Assembly (NCBI RefSeq): GCF_041435355.1
Contig: NZ_CP108442.1
Span: 4,648,501 to 4,712,500 of the forward strand
Source: Streptomyces sp. NBC_01276
GTDB lineage: Bacteria > Actinomycetota > Actinomycetes > Streptomycetales > Streptomycetaceae
Length of the DNA stretch: 64,000 nucleotides
Direction: 5' to 3'
In this document: positions 51,422 through 61,698 of the stretch, in pieces
Layout of the letters: each line of letters starts with the position of its first letter
How positions within the stretch are numbered: position 1 is the first letter of the stretch
Notes under the pieces: generated by a model
The model's input: the letters and a program-made list of their open reading frames with translations, nothing else
The model's database searches: none
Told to the model about the DNA's origin: nothing
Program-made: the position numbers and the translations under genes

Positions 51422-52792
51422 GTGGCCGCAGATCTTTCGAACATCGTCAAGGCATACGACGTACGCGGCGTCGTACCGGACGAGTGGGACGAGCCCCTGG
51501 CCGAGCTGTTCGGTGCTGCGTTCGTCGAGGTCACCGGCGCCACCGCGATCGTCGTCGGTCACGACATGCGGCCCTCCTCCCCCGGCCTGTCGGCCGCCTT
51601 CGCCCGGGGTGCCAGCGCCCGCGGCGTGGACGTCACCCTGATCGGGCTGTGCTCCACCGACCAGCTGTACTACGCCTCCGGCAAGCTGGACCTGCCCGGC
51701 GCCATGTTCACGGCCTCCCACAACCCGGCCCAGTACAACGGCATCAAGCTCTGCCGGGCCGGCGCCGCCCCCGTGGGCCAGGACACCGGCCTCGCCACCA
51801 TCCGCGAGCTCGCCGAGAAGTGGACCGACGAGGGCGCCCCCGCGATCCCCGCCGGCACCGTCCCGGGCACCGTCACCGAGCTGGACAGCCGCCCCGGCTA
51901 CGCCGAGCACCTCAAGGGCCTGGTCGACCTCACCTCGATCCGCCCCCTCAAGGTCGTCGTCGACGCGGGCAACGGCATGGGCGGCCACACCGTCCCCACC
52001 GTCTTCGAGGGCCTCCCGCTGGACCTCGTCCCCATGTACTTCGAGCTGGACGGGACCTTCCCGAACCACGAGGCCAACCCCCTCGACCCGAAGAACATCG
52101 TCGACCTCCAGGCCCGCGTGATCGCCGAGGGCGCCGACCTCGGCCTCGCCTTCGACGGCGACGCCGACCGCTGCTTCGTCGTCGACGAGCGCGGCGAGGG
52201 CGTCTCCCCGTCCGCCATCACCGCCCTGGTCGCGGCCCGCGAGCTGGCCCGCAACGGCGGCACCGGCACCGTCATCCACAACCTGATCACCTCGTGGTCC
52301 GTCCCGGAGGTCGTCCGCGAGAACGGCGGCACCCCGGTCCGCACCCGCGTCGGCCACTCCTTCATCAAGGCGGAGATGGCCTCCTCGGGCGCCATCTTCG
52401 GCGGCGAGCACTCGGCGCACTACTACTTCAAGGACTTCTGGAACGCGGACACCGGCATGCTCGCCGCGCTCCACGTCCTCGCGGCCCTGGGCGGCCAGGA
52501 GGGCACCCTGTCCGCGCTGGTCGCCGAGTACGACCGCTACGTCGGCTCCGGCGAGATCAACTCCACCGTCGCCGACCAGGCGGGCCGCACGGCCGCCGTC
52601 AAGGCCGCGTACGCCTCCCAGGAGGGCGTGACCTTCGACGAGCTCGACGGCCTGACCGTCTCCGCCGCCGACTGGTGGTTCAACCTCCGCCCCTCGAACA
52701 CCGAGCCGCTCCTGCGCCTCAACGTCGAGGCCCGCGACGAGGCCACCCTGGACAGGATCCGCGACGAGGTCCTCGCCCTCGTCCGCGCCTGA
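51422..52792 (+). CDS. manB: Phosphomannomutase
   Basis: A 456-residue alpha-D-phosphohexomutase converting mannose-6-phosphate to mannose-1-phosphate. Its four domains show 'KAYDVRGVVPDEWDE', the phosphoserine loop 'GAMFTASHNPAQYNGIK', the metal loop 'LAFDGDADRCFVVDE', the sugar loop 'GGEHSAHYYFKDF' and the phosphate-binding 'LRPSNTEPLLRLNVEA'. The GTG at 51422 follows an excellent AGGAGG 7 bases upstream. With ManA (54511) and ManC (22514) it completes the route to GDP-mannose. The GEHS sugar loop fits mannose/glucose phosphates. Confidence 0.94.
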   Translation: MAADLSNIVKAYDVRGVVPDEWDEPLAELFGAAFVEVTGATAIVVGHDMRPSSPGLSAAFARGASARGVDVTLIGLCSTDQLYYASGKLDLPGAMFTASHNPAQYNGIKLCRAGAAPVGQDTGLATIRELAEKWTDEGAPAIPAGTVPGTVTELDSRPGYAEHLKGLVDLTSIRPLKVVVDAGNGMGGHTVPTVFEGLPLDLVPMYFELDGTFPNHEANPLDPKNIVDLQARVIAEGADLGLAFDGDADRCFVVDERGEGVSPSAITALVAARELARNGGTGTVIHNLITSWSVPEVVRENGGTPVRTRVGHSFIKAEMASSGAIFGGEHSAHYYFKDFWNADTGMLAALHVLAALGGQEGTLSALVAEYDRYVGSGEINSTVADQAGRTAAVKAAYASQEGVTFDELDGLTVSAADWWFNLRPSNTEPLLRLNVEARDEATLDRIRDEVLALVRA

Positions 52793-52851
52793 GGCTCCCC
52801 GCCCCGGCGCCGGGCCGCCGACATCCGGCCCCGCCCGCGTTTGAGGAGCGG

Positions 52852-52878
52852 GTTTCCGGGGGCAGAGCCCCCGGAAAC
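52852..52878. terminator. Hairpin after manB, Streptomyces dispersed-repeat type
   Basis: Perfect 12-bp stem (52852-52863 / 52867-52878, GTTTCCGGGGGC-AGA-GCCCCCGGAAAC) preceded by CGCCCGCGTTTGAGGAGCGG. This combination is the form of a widespread Streptomyces intergenic repeat. It probably ends the manB message; it lies in a 266-base gap otherwise without features. Confidence 0.75.
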
Positions 52879-53058
52879 GGACCCGCACCCGCCGCGGTCC
52901 CCGCGCCGCCCTCCCGGGGGCGGCCCGGGGCCCGGGGTGGGCCCCCCGGGCCCGGCGGCCCCACCCCCACCTCCGAGCCGCACCGCAGGTGACTCGGCGG
53001 TACGCTGACCACGCCCGATCCGCGATCCGCGGCCCGTATCCCCGAAGGGAACCGCCCC

Positions 53059-53244
53059 ATGCCGCTCGAAGCCGGCCTGCTGGAGATCCTCGCCTGCCCC
53101 GCCTGCCACGCCCCCCTCCGGGACAACTCGGCAGACGAGACCGCACCCGAGCTGATCTGCACCGGCCAGGACTGCGGCCTCGCGTACCCGGTCCGCGACG
53201 GCATCCCGGTCCTGCTCGTGGACGAGGCCCGCCGCCCCGCGTAA
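53059..53244 (+). CDS. Trm112-family protein
   Basis: A 61-residue zinc-ribbon protein: 'LLEILACPACHAPL' gives the first Cys pair, 'ELICTGQDCGLAYPVRDGIPVLL' the second. Trm112 proteins bind and activate methyltransferases in eukaryotes and archaea; in bacteria a related role is proposed. It is the first of the Trm112-SIS-manA run. The ATG at 53059 is preceded by GAAGGGA. Small but typical in length (55-70). Confidence 0.9.
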   Translation: MPLEAGLLEILACPACHAPLRDNSADETAPELICTGQDCGLAYPVRDGIPVLLVDEARRPA

Positions 53245-53315
53245 CCCCTCCCCGCCGCACCGTCCGACCCGCGCAGCGCAGACCGCACACGCCGTCAACA
53301 CCGCCGGAGGCCGCC

Positions 53316-54449
53316 ATGCTCGACGAGCCACTCCTCGACGCACCGGACGATCTCGCCCGTGCCGACCGCCGCGGCCTCCTCCGCGGCGCCGCCGACGCCG
53401 GGGCGAGGGTCCGTACCGCCGCCCGGCACGCGACCGAGGCGGGCCTGGCGGACCTGCGCCCCGACGGGCGCCCCCGGTCCGTCCTCATCGCCGGCCCCGG
53501 CACCGCGGCCACCGGCGTCGCCGACCTCCTCGGCGCCCTCGCAGGAGCCTCCGCCCCGGTGATCCGGCTGCACCCCACCGGCGTCGCGTACGCCGCCGGG
53601 GCCCTGCGCTGGGCGCTGCCCGGCTGGGCGGGACCGGTGGACCTGCTCCTCATCGTCACCACCGACGGCACCGAACCCGGCCTCGCGGTCCTCGCCGAGC
53701 AGGCCTACCGGCGCGGCAGCTCCGTGGTCGCCGTCGCCCCCGAGCGCTCCCCGCTGAGCGAGGCGGTGGACGGGGCGCACGGGGTCCTCGTACCGATGGC
53801 CCAGGCCCCGTACCAGGAGTACGACGAGTCCGCCGCGGCCGGCCCCGGCGCCCTGTGGGCCCTGCTGACCCCGCTGCTGGTCCTCCTGGACAAGGTCGGG
53901 CTGGTCTCCGCCGCGCCGGACACCCTCCAGCTCGTCGCCGACCGGCTCGACCGCACCGCCGAGCGCTGCGGCCCCGCCATCGCCACCTACTCCAACCCGG
54001 CCAAGACCCTCGCCGCGGAGCTCGCCGACTCCCTGCCGCTCATCTGGAGCGAGGGCGCCGGAGCCGGCCCCGCCGGCCGCCGCTTCGCCGCCACCCTCGC
54101 CGAACTGGCCGGGCGCCCCGCCCTCGCGGCCGACCTCCCCGAGGCCCTGCCCGCGCACGGCGTCCTGCTCGCCGGGGCCTTCGCCGCCGGAGCCGACCCC
54201 GAGGACTTCTTCCGCGACCGCGTCGAGGAGCCCCAGACCCTGCGCGCCCGCGTCGTCCTGCTGCGCGACCGGCCCACCGGAGGCCTCTCCGCCGCTCCCG
54301 CCGCCCGCGAGCTCGCCCTCAGCCACGACACGGCCATCAGCGAGCTCGAACCCGAGGAGGGCACCGAGCTGGAACAGCTCGCCGAGCTCCTCGCCGTCAC
54401 CGACTTCGCCACCGCCTACCTGGCGCTGGCGTCCCGGGGACACGGCTGA
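53316..54449 (+). CDS. SIS-domain protein (phosphoglucose/phosphomannose isomerase-like)
   Basis: A 377-residue cytoplasmic protein with two sugar-isomerase-like domains: 'PRSVLIAGPGTAATGVADLL' opens the first SIS fold, and the second half ('AIATYSNPAKTLAAELADSLPLIWSEGAG') matches the bacterial phosphoglucose isomerase C-terminal family (PF10432). Clear catalytic Glu/His residues of known isomerases could not be placed. The ATG at 53316 has GGAGG 5 bases upstream. It is always between manB and manA in relatives (from memory Rv3256c), so a role in mannose-phosphate metabolism or its control is likely, as enzyme or regulator. Confidence 0.84.
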   Translation: MLDEPLLDAPDDLARADRRGLLRGAADAGARVRTAARHATEAGLADLRPDGRPRSVLIAGPGTAATGVADLLGALAGASAPVIRLHPTGVAYAAGALRWALPGWAGPVDLLLIVTTDGTEPGLAVLAEQAYRRGSSVVAVAPERSPLSEAVDGAHGVLVPMAQAPYQEYDESAAAGPGALWALLTPLLVLLDKVGLVSAAPDTLQLVADRLDRTAERCGPAIATYSNPAKTLAAELADSLPLIWSEGAGAGPAGRRFAATLAELAGRPALAADLPEALPAHGVLLAGAFAAGADPEDFFRDRVEEPQTLRARVVLLRDRPTGGLSAAPAARELALSHDTAISELEPEEGTELEQLAELLAVTDFATAYLALASRGHG

Positions 54450-54510
54450 GGCGCGCACCCGCGCCCGCCCCCACGCTCCACCGATCCAGGAAGAACGACG
54501 GAAGACCACG

Positions 54511-55668
54511 ATGGACCGCCTGAAGAACACGATCCGCCCCTACGCCTGGGGATCCACCACCCTGATCCCGGCCCTCCTCGGGGTCGAGCCCACGGGTGAG
54601 CCCCAGGCCGAGATGTGGATGGGCGCCCACCCCGGCGCCCCGTCCCGTCTGGACCGCGGAGCGGGCGAGACCACCCTGTCCGCCGTCATCGAGGCCGACC
54701 CCGAGGGCCAGCTCGGCTCCGCCGCCGTCGCCAAGTTCGGCCCCCGTCTGCCCTTCCTGCTCAAGCTCCTGGCCGCCGGCGCCCCGCTCTCCCTCCAGGT
54801 CCACCCCGACCTGGCCCAGGCCAAGGAGGGCTTCGAGGACGAGGAGCGCCGAGGCGTCCCGATCGACGCGGGCCACCGCAACTACAAGGACGCCAACCAC
54901 AAGCCCGAGATGATCTGCGCGCTCACCCCCTTCGACGGACTGTGCGGCTTCCGCCCGCCGCTGGAGGCCGCCGCGCTGCTCGAAGGCCTCGGCGTCGACT
55001 CCCTCAAGCCCTACGCCGACCTGCTGCGCGCCCACCCGGAGGAGGCGGCCCTGCGCGAGGTCCTGACCGCCGTCCTCACCGCGGACCGCGCGGAGATGTC
55101 CCGTACCGTCAGCGAGGCCGCGTCCGCCGCCGAGCGCCTGGGCGGCCCGTACGCGCCGTACGCCTCCCTCGTCCACGAGTTCCCCGGCGACCCGGGCGTG
55201 ATCGCGGCCATGCTGCTCAACCACGTACGGCTCCAGCCCGGCGAGGCCATGTTCCTCGGCGCCGGCGTTCCGCACGCCTACATCGACGGCCTCGGCGTGG
55301 AGCTGCTGGCCAACTCCGACAACGTGCTGCGCGCGGGCCTGACCCCCAAGCACGTGGACGTCCCCGAACTGCTCAAGGTCGTCCTCTTCGAGCCGAGCGC
55401 CCCCGCCCTGCTGCGCCCCGAGGGCGGCGCCGAAGAGGTCTACGAGACCCCCATAGACGAGTTCCGCCTCTCCCGTTTCGTCCTGGCACCCGGCGGCGCC
55501 CCCCACACCCTCCCGGACGCCGCCCCGCAGATCCTGCTGTGCACCGCGGGCGCGCCCGCCGCCGGCGAACTGACCCTCGCGCCGGGGGAGTCGGTCTTCG
55601 TCCCCGCGGGCGAAAAGGTCGAACTGTCCGGTTCTGGTACGGTCTTCCGCGCCACCCTGGTCCTCTGA
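54511..55668 (+). CDS. manA: Mannose-6-phosphate isomerase, class I
   Basis: A 385-residue zinc-dependent cupin enzyme interconverting fructose-6-phosphate and mannose-6-phosphate, the entry to GDP-mannose. Visible features are 'NTIRPYAWGSTTLIPALLG', 'AEMWMGAHPGAPSR', the zinc ligands in 'PLSLQVHPDLAQAKEGF' (Gln, His) and 'NHKPEMICALTPF' (Glu), and the third-ligand region 'FLGAGVPHAYIDGLGVELL'. The ATG at 54511 follows GGAAGACCACG. It is 61 bases after the SIS gene in the same direction and is followed by a hairpin. Confidence 0.94.
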   Translation: MDRLKNTIRPYAWGSTTLIPALLGVEPTGEPQAEMWMGAHPGAPSRLDRGAGETTLSAVIEADPEGQLGSAAVAKFGPRLPFLLKLLAAGAPLSLQVHPDLAQAKEGFEDEERRGVPIDAGHRNYKDANHKPEMICALTPFDGLCGFRPPLEAAALLEGLGVDSLKPYADLLRAHPEEAALREVLTAVLTADRAEMSRTVSEAASAAERLGGPYAPYASLVHEFPGDPGVIAAMLLNHVRLQPGEAMFLGAGVPHAYIDGLGVELLANSDNVLRAGLTPKHVDVPELLKVVLFEPSAPALLRPEGGAEEVYETPIDEFRLSRFVLAPGGAPHTLPDAAPQILLCTAGAPAAGELTLAPGESVFVPAGEKVELSGSGTVFRATLVL

Positions 55669-55676
55669 CGTACCGT

Positions 55677-55710
55677 CGGCCGCACAGGCAGCTGCAACAA
55701 TGTGCGGCCG
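55677..55710 (+). terminator. Hairpin after manA
   Basis: Perfect 10-bp stem (55677-55686 / 55701-55710, CGGCCGCACA / TGTGCGGCCG) with a 14-base loop, 8 bases after the manA stop and 32 bases before the cation-efflux gene. Confidence 0.7.
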
Positions 55711-55742
55711 TAGTCAGTGGCTAGGAAGGGACATCGGCACCC

Positions 55743-56678
55743 ATGAGCGCGTCGGGCGGTACCAGGGCGATCGTGGCGGCACTCGCCGCCAACCTCGCCA
55801 TCGCTGTAGCCAAGTTCGTGGCATTCCTCATCAGCACGTCCTCGTCGATGCTCGCCGAAAGCGTCCACTCGCTGGCCGACTCCGGGAACCAGGGCCTGCT
55901 GCTCCTCGGCGGGAAGAAGGCCAAGCGCGAGGCGACCCCCCAACACCCCTTCGGGTACGGGCGGGAACGCTACATCTACGCCTTCCTCGTCTCCATCGTC
56001 CTCTTCACCGTCGGTGGCCTGTTCGCCGTCTACGAGGGCTACGAGAAGATCCACGACCCGCACCCGATCAAGGCCTGGTACTGGCCCGTCGGCGTCCTCG
56101 TCTTCGCGATCGTCGCGGAGAGCCTCTCCTTCCGCACCGCGATCAAGGAGTCCAACGAGATCCGCGGCAACCAGACCTGGAGCCAGTTCATCAGGCGAGC
56201 CAAGGCGCCGGAGCTGCCGGTGGTGCTCCTGGAGGACTTCGGCGCGCTCATCGGCCTCGTCCTCGCCCTCGCCGGCGTGGGCCTCGCCCTGCTCACCGGC
56301 AACGGCGTCTGGGACGGCATCGGCACCGTGTGCATCGGCGTACTGCTGATCGCCATCGCCATCGTGCTCGCCCTGGAGACCAAGTCCCTGCTCCTCGGCG
56401 AGGCCGCGGGCACCGAAGAGGTCGAGAAGATCAAGGCCGCCCTCGTCGACGGCGACACCGTCACCCGCGTGATCCACATGCGGACCCTGCACCTCGGCCC
56501 CGAGGAACTCCTCGTCGCCGCCAAGATCGCCGTCCAGCACGACGACACCGCGACCGAGGTGGCCAACGCCATCAACGCCGCCGAGGCCCGCATCCGCGCG
56601 GCCGTCCCGATCGCCCGCGTCATCTACCTGGAGCCGGACATCTACCACCCCGAGGCCGCCAAGGCCGAAGGGAACTGA
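55743..56678 (+). CDS. Cation diffusion facilitator (CDF) transporter
   Basis: A 311-residue membrane exporter of divalent metals by proton exchange. Helix 2 carries the CDF metal motif in 'LAESVHSLADSGNQGLLLLG' (HxxxD), helix 5 the partner in 'LLEDFGALIGLVLALAGVGL' (ExxxD variant), and a cytoplasmic C-terminal domain follows ('EEVEKIKAALVDGDTVTRVI', 'RTLHLGPEELLVAAKIAVQH'). Five to six helices are visible. The helix-5 pair differs from the common HxxxD of zinc CDFs, so the metal is uncertain. The ATG at 55743 has GGAAGG 13 bases upstream. A terminator follows. Confidence 0.87.
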   Translation: MSASGGTRAIVAALAANLAIAVAKFVAFLISTSSSMLAESVHSLADSGNQGLLLLGGKKAKREATPQHPFGYGRERYIYAFLVSIVLFTVGGLFAVYEGYEKIHDPHPIKAWYWPVGVLVFAIVAESLSFRTAIKESNEIRGNQTWSQFIRRAKAPELPVVLLEDFGALIGLVLALAGVGLALLTGNGVWDGIGTVCIGVLLIAIAIVLALETKSLLLGEAAGTEEVEKIKAALVDGDTVTRVIHMRTLHLGPEELLVAAKIAVQHDDTATEVANAINAAEARIRAAVPIARVIYLEPDIYHPEAAKAEGN

Positions 56679-56697
56679 CCCCGGTCCGGACACACGA

Positions 56698-56730
56698 AGG
56701 CCCCCACGGCTCACCGAGCCGCGGGGGCCT
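56698..56730. terminator. Terminator between convergent CDF and S26 genes
   Basis: A 14-bp stem with one mismatch (arms AGGCCCCC-A-CGGCTC and its complement, 56698-56712 / 56716-56730), 3-base loop. Confidence 0.82.
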
Positions 56731-56763
56731 CCGCATGTCCGTACGGGGCGTCGTCGTCCGCTC

Positions 56764-57573
56764 CTACGAGGGCACGTCCGCGCGCCCACCGGGCCCGACC
56801 GGCGCCTGCGCGTCCCCCGGACCCGGCTGCGCGACGACGGGAGCCTGCTCGCCGGCCCCCTCACCGCCGCCCTCGCCCGGCTCCGGCTGCGCCGCCGGAG
56901 CCGGGATCGCGGCGACCGGGGCCGCGGCGGCCCGCCCGGCCCGGCCGCGCGCCCGCCGGGCCACACCCGCCAGCACACCGCCGAGCAGGAGCACCAGAGC
57001 GCCGGCCAGCTGCCCCCACACGGCCAGCTTCGCCATCGGGTACGGCACGACCCGGGCGGTGACCTTGGCCTCCGGGACCGGACCGTTGTTCGCGTACTGC
57101 GAGCCGTCCGAGTTCATCCGGTTGTCCGCCATCAGGAAGACGTACCCCTTGGGCACCTTCACGTTGAAGGCCACCGCCGACGGGTTCTTCCACTGCTCCA
57201 GGTACGGCTCGTCCAGCGGCGTCCCGTTCAGCACCAGCCGGTACTGGCCCGCCACCTTGCTGCTCGGCTTGTACTGGATGCGGTCCCCGCCCACGGCGAC
57301 GACCCGGTTCATCTGGGTCTTCTGCAGGGACCACGGCACGGAGGCGAGCACGACGTCACCGCGCCGCAGCTTCCCCTTGGCGACCGGTTCCAGGTAGATG
57401 CTCTCCCCGTTGGTGTAGGTCGGCGTCATGGTCCAGCCGACCTGCTTGCCCTCCGTGTACCGCGAGGGCGGGTTCACGGCCTTCGCCACCGTCACCCCGC
57501 CGAGGATGACCGCTCCGAGCACCAGCAGGACGATCGCCGCGATCCCGCGTCTGCGTCCTGGCCTGTGTTCCAT
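56764..57573 (-). CDS. Signal peptidase I-like (S26) protein lacking the Ser/Lys dyad
   Basis: A 269-residue protein with one N-terminal helix ('IAAIVLLVLGAVILGGVTVA'), an S26-type extracellular domain, a second helix ('LAVWGQLAGALVLLLGGVLA') and a Pro/Gly/Glu-rich tail. Box B reads 'VGWTMTPTYTNGESIYL' with Thr48 where the catalytic Ser of SMxPT should be. Box D reads 'MNRVVAVGGDRI' with Asn89 where the catalytic Lys precedes Arg. Box E ('FLMADNRMNSDGSQY') is kept. Cleavage activity is doubtful. The ATG at 57573 has AAGGG 5 bases upstream. It stands alone, unlike the usual sip cluster. Confidence 0.85.
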   Translation of the reverse strand: MEHRPGRRRGIAAIVLLVLGAVILGGVTVAKAVNPPSRYTEGKQVGWTMTPTYTNGESIYLEPVAKGKLRRGDVVLASVPWSLQKTQMNRVVAVGGDRIQYKPSSKVAGQYRLVLNGTPLDEPYLEQWKNPSAVAFNVKVPKGYVFLMADNRMNSDGSQYANNGPVPEAKVTARVVPYPMAKLAVWGQLAGALVLLLGGVLAGVARRARGRAGRAAAAPVAAIPAPAAQPEPGEGGGEGAGEQAPVVAQPGPGDAQAPVGPGGRADVPS

Positions 57574-57747
57574 TTCGTCCCTTCCGATGTACCTGCCTTG
57601 CATCGTAGGTCGACCGGGACGCCGTCGATGCCGCCGGGGGGCCGGTGTGCCGAGTACGTACATACCGATTCGGACACTGCGCGCACGCCGTCGGGTCCCG
57701 CACCGCGGCGGTGCGGGACCCGACGGGACGGAGCGGAAGGACCGCCG

Positions 57748-59814
57748 CTAGCGGATCTCGCGCAGCACCTCCAGGACGGCCGCCCGGTCCGGCGCGCCCC
57801 GCAGCCGGTCGCGGAAACCGGTGTCCATCAGCTTGCGCGACAACAGCGCCAGGATCCGCAGGTGTTCGTCCCCGGCCGCCGCCTCCGGCACCGAGATCAT
57901 GAAGACCAGCCGGGCCTTCGTACCGTCGAGCGCACCCCACTCGATGCCCTCGGCGGACCGGGCGAAGCCCACCGTGGGACGCGTCACCGCGTCCGTCTTG
58001 GCGTGCGGGATCGCGATCGACTCGCCGAGCCCGGTCGTGCCCTGCGCCTCGCGGGCGAGGGCGACCCGGACCAGTTCGTCCACGTCCCGCACGTTGCCGG
58101 TGGTGGCCAGCATCTCGGCCATTTCCCGGATCGCCGCCTCCTTCGAGTCCGAGACCAGCTCCGGCTTGACCGTCCGCGCGGTCAGGTAACCGGACAGCAC
58201 CTCCGCCTCCTCCGCCTCCTCCGGCGCGACGGCGGCCGCGGGGACGGGCGCCGCGGGGACGGCGGGGGTGACGGCCGCGGCGCGCGTGAGGGCGGCCGTC
58301 CCCTCCGCACCGGCCCCCACGCCCACCAGTACGGGCTCGGGCGTCGGCGCCGTGGCCTGCGCCGGGCCGCCGCGGCGCTCCTTGACCTCGATCAGCAGGT
58401 TGGTGGTGAGCGCCGTGACGACGGCACCGACGGCGATGGCGACGAAGAACATCGCGACCCCGCTGACGGCGCCGAACAGCGCCACGACCGGACCGCCGTG
58501 CGGCACCGAGTCCTCGACCCCGGTCAGGCCCGCGAGCGCGCCCGCCACCGCGCCGCCGAGCATGTTCGCCGGGATGACGATCGCCGGCCGGGCGGCGGCG
58601 AACGGGATCGCGCCCTCGGAGATGCCGAAGAACCCCATGAACAGGGCGGCGACGCCCGTCTCCCGCTCCTGGTCGCTGTAGAGCCTGCGGCGCAGCAGCG
58701 TGGCCAGGCCCTGGCCCAGCGGCATGACCGGGATCGCGGCGGCGGCCATGCCCATGACGGCGTTGTTGGTGCCGATGAGGCCCACCGCGACCAGGAAGGC
58801 GGTCTTGTTGACCGGGCCGCCCATGTCGAAGGCGATCATCAGGCCGATGATCGCGCCGAGCACGACCGCGCTGGAGCCGGTCATTCCGTTCAGCCAGGCG
58901 GTCAGGGTCGTGAAGAGCCAGGAGATGGGCCGGCCGATCACGTAGATGTAGAGCAGCCCGACCGTCAGCGTCGACACGATCGGGATCACGATGATCGGCA
59001 TGATCGGCTGGACGAACCGGGGGACCTTGACCTTCTTGATCCACACGACGACATAGCCGGCGAGGAATCCGGTCGCGATCGCGCCCAGGAAGCCCGCGTT
59101 CGCCTCGGCGCCGTAGATGTTCACGGCGTCGGCGGCCAGGAAGCCGCCGAGCATGCCCGGAACCAGTGCGGGCCGGTCGCCGAGCGCGTAGGCGATGTAG
59201 CCGGAGAAGACCGGCAGCATCAGCTTGAAGCCGAGGCCGCCCAGCGCGTTGACGTAGGACCAGAACGAGCCCTCGTCGAACCCGATGCCCTCGGACGTGG
59301 TGTGCCCGCCGAGCGCGATCGACACCGCGAGCAGCAGACCGCCCACGACCACGAACGGGATCATGTGGGAGACACCGTTCATCAGTGCCTTGTACGCCGC
59401 GCCGCGCTCCCGGCCCCCGTCACCCCCGCCGCCGGAGGCCGCCGCGCCGGTCTGCACCGGCGCGCTGCGTACCCGCTCGATCAGCTCCTTCGGCTTGTGG
59501 ATGCCGTCCGCGACGCCCGTGGACAGGACCCGCTTGCCCGCGAAGCGGTCGCGGTCGACCTCCTTGTCGGCGGCGATGATCACGCCGTCCGCCTCCCTGA
59601 CATCGTTGTCAGAGAGCACGTTCTCGGCCCCGATGGATCCCTGCGTCTCCACCTTGATGTCCACGCCGAGTTCGTCGGCGGCCTGCTGCAGCTTCTCCGC
59701 GGCCATGTACGTGTGGGCGATCCCCGTGGGGCAGGCCGTGACGGCCACGAACTTCAGGCGCTCGGGCCCGCTTGCGCCTCCGCCACCGGGAGGGCCGGCC
59801 GGACTGGTGGTCAC
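57748..59814 (-). CDS. PTS fructose-type transporter, fused IIB-IIC-IIA
   Basis: A 688-residue phosphotransferase permease that imports and phosphorylates a sugar, probably fructose. The N-terminal IIB domain has the phospho-cysteine in 'VTACPTGIAHTYMAAEKL'; the IIC membrane domain spans about 140-470 ('GGLLLAVSIALGG', 'AFDMGGPVNKTAFLVAVGLI', 'FFGISEGAIPFAAARP'); after an Ala/Pro linker the IIA domain has the phospho-histidine in 'GLGESIAIPHAKTDAVTRPT'. The GTG at 59814 has AAGGAG 5-6 bases upstream. No 1-phosphofructokinase or FruR-type regulator gene adjoins it here, so it is expressed alone; it is divergent from sahH. Confidence 0.92.
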   Translation of the reverse strand: MTTSPAGPPGGGGASGPERLKFVAVTACPTGIAHTYMAAEKLQQAADELGVDIKVETQGSIGAENVLSDNDVREADGVIIAADKEVDRDRFAGKRVLSTGVADGIHKPKELIERVRSAPVQTGAAASGGGGDGGRERGAAYKALMNGVSHMIPFVVVGGLLLAVSIALGGHTTSEGIGFDEGSFWSYVNALGGLGFKLMLPVFSGYIAYALGDRPALVPGMLGGFLAADAVNIYGAEANAGFLGAIATGFLAGYVVVWIKKVKVPRFVQPIMPIIVIPIVSTLTVGLLYIYVIGRPISWLFTTLTAWLNGMTGSSAVVLGAIIGLMIAFDMGGPVNKTAFLVAVGLIGTNNAVMGMAAAAIPVMPLGQGLATLLRRRLYSDQERETGVAALFMGFFGISEGAIPFAAARPAIVIPANMLGGAVAGALAGLTGVEDSVPHGGPVVALFGAVSGVAMFFVAIAVGAVVTALTTNLLIEVKERRGGPAQATAPTPEPVLVGVGAGAEGTAALTRAAAVTPAVPAAPVPAAAVAPEEAEEAEVLSGYLTARTVKPELVSDSKEAAIREMAEMLATTGNVRDVDELVRVALAREAQGTTGLGESIAIPHAKTDAVTRPTVGFARSAEGIEWGALDGTKARLVFMISVPEAAAGDEHLRILALLSRKLMDTGFRDRLRGAPDRAAVLEVLREIR

Positions 59815-60158
59815 TGGAATCTCCTTCAGCCATGGGTCCTGCGGGGCCGTGCGCACGACCCGGTCCACCAGGCATCCTGCCCCACCTGAGAGGTGCATCA
59901 AAAGTCCGAAAGGCCCCGAACCGTTCCGCCTTAGGGCCTGAAACCGGCACCCGACACATCCCCCTCACGACTGGGGCCGCTAGGCCGATCGGTGTAGATT
60001 CGTCGTCAGTGTCAGGCGTCGCTGCTGATGGCGGTCGGGCGGTCCCCGTGGCCGGCCGAGGGGAGAGAGGGCCCCCGACGGACTGTGCTCGGCGTACCGT
60101 CCCCGACGGCACGCGGCCCAGCCGTACCCACCCTCTCGAACCATGAGGAGCAGCACCC

Positions 60159-61595
<1,437 letters not shown>

Positions 61596-61620
61596 TCCCC
61601 ACGGATCCACAGCACCGAGC

Positions 61621-61649
61621 CAGGCCCCCGGCACTCCGCCGGGGGCCTG
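61621..61649 (+). terminator. Terminator after ahcY
   Basis: Perfect 12-bp stem (61621-61632 / 61638-61649, CAGGCCCCCGGC / GCCGGGGGCCTG), 5-base loop ACTCC, 26 bases after the stop. Confidence 0.9.
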
Positions 61650-61698
61650 CCCCGTACCTCCGTACGCATCCTCCGTACGCACGCAAGGACCCAGCCCC

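Noticed and set aside
59900..60158. SAH riboswitch upstream of S-adenosylhomocysteine hydrolase
   Set aside because: The conserved core of the SAH riboswitch was not found by eye; only the normal GAGGAG ribosome site is evident. A covariance-model search would settle it.
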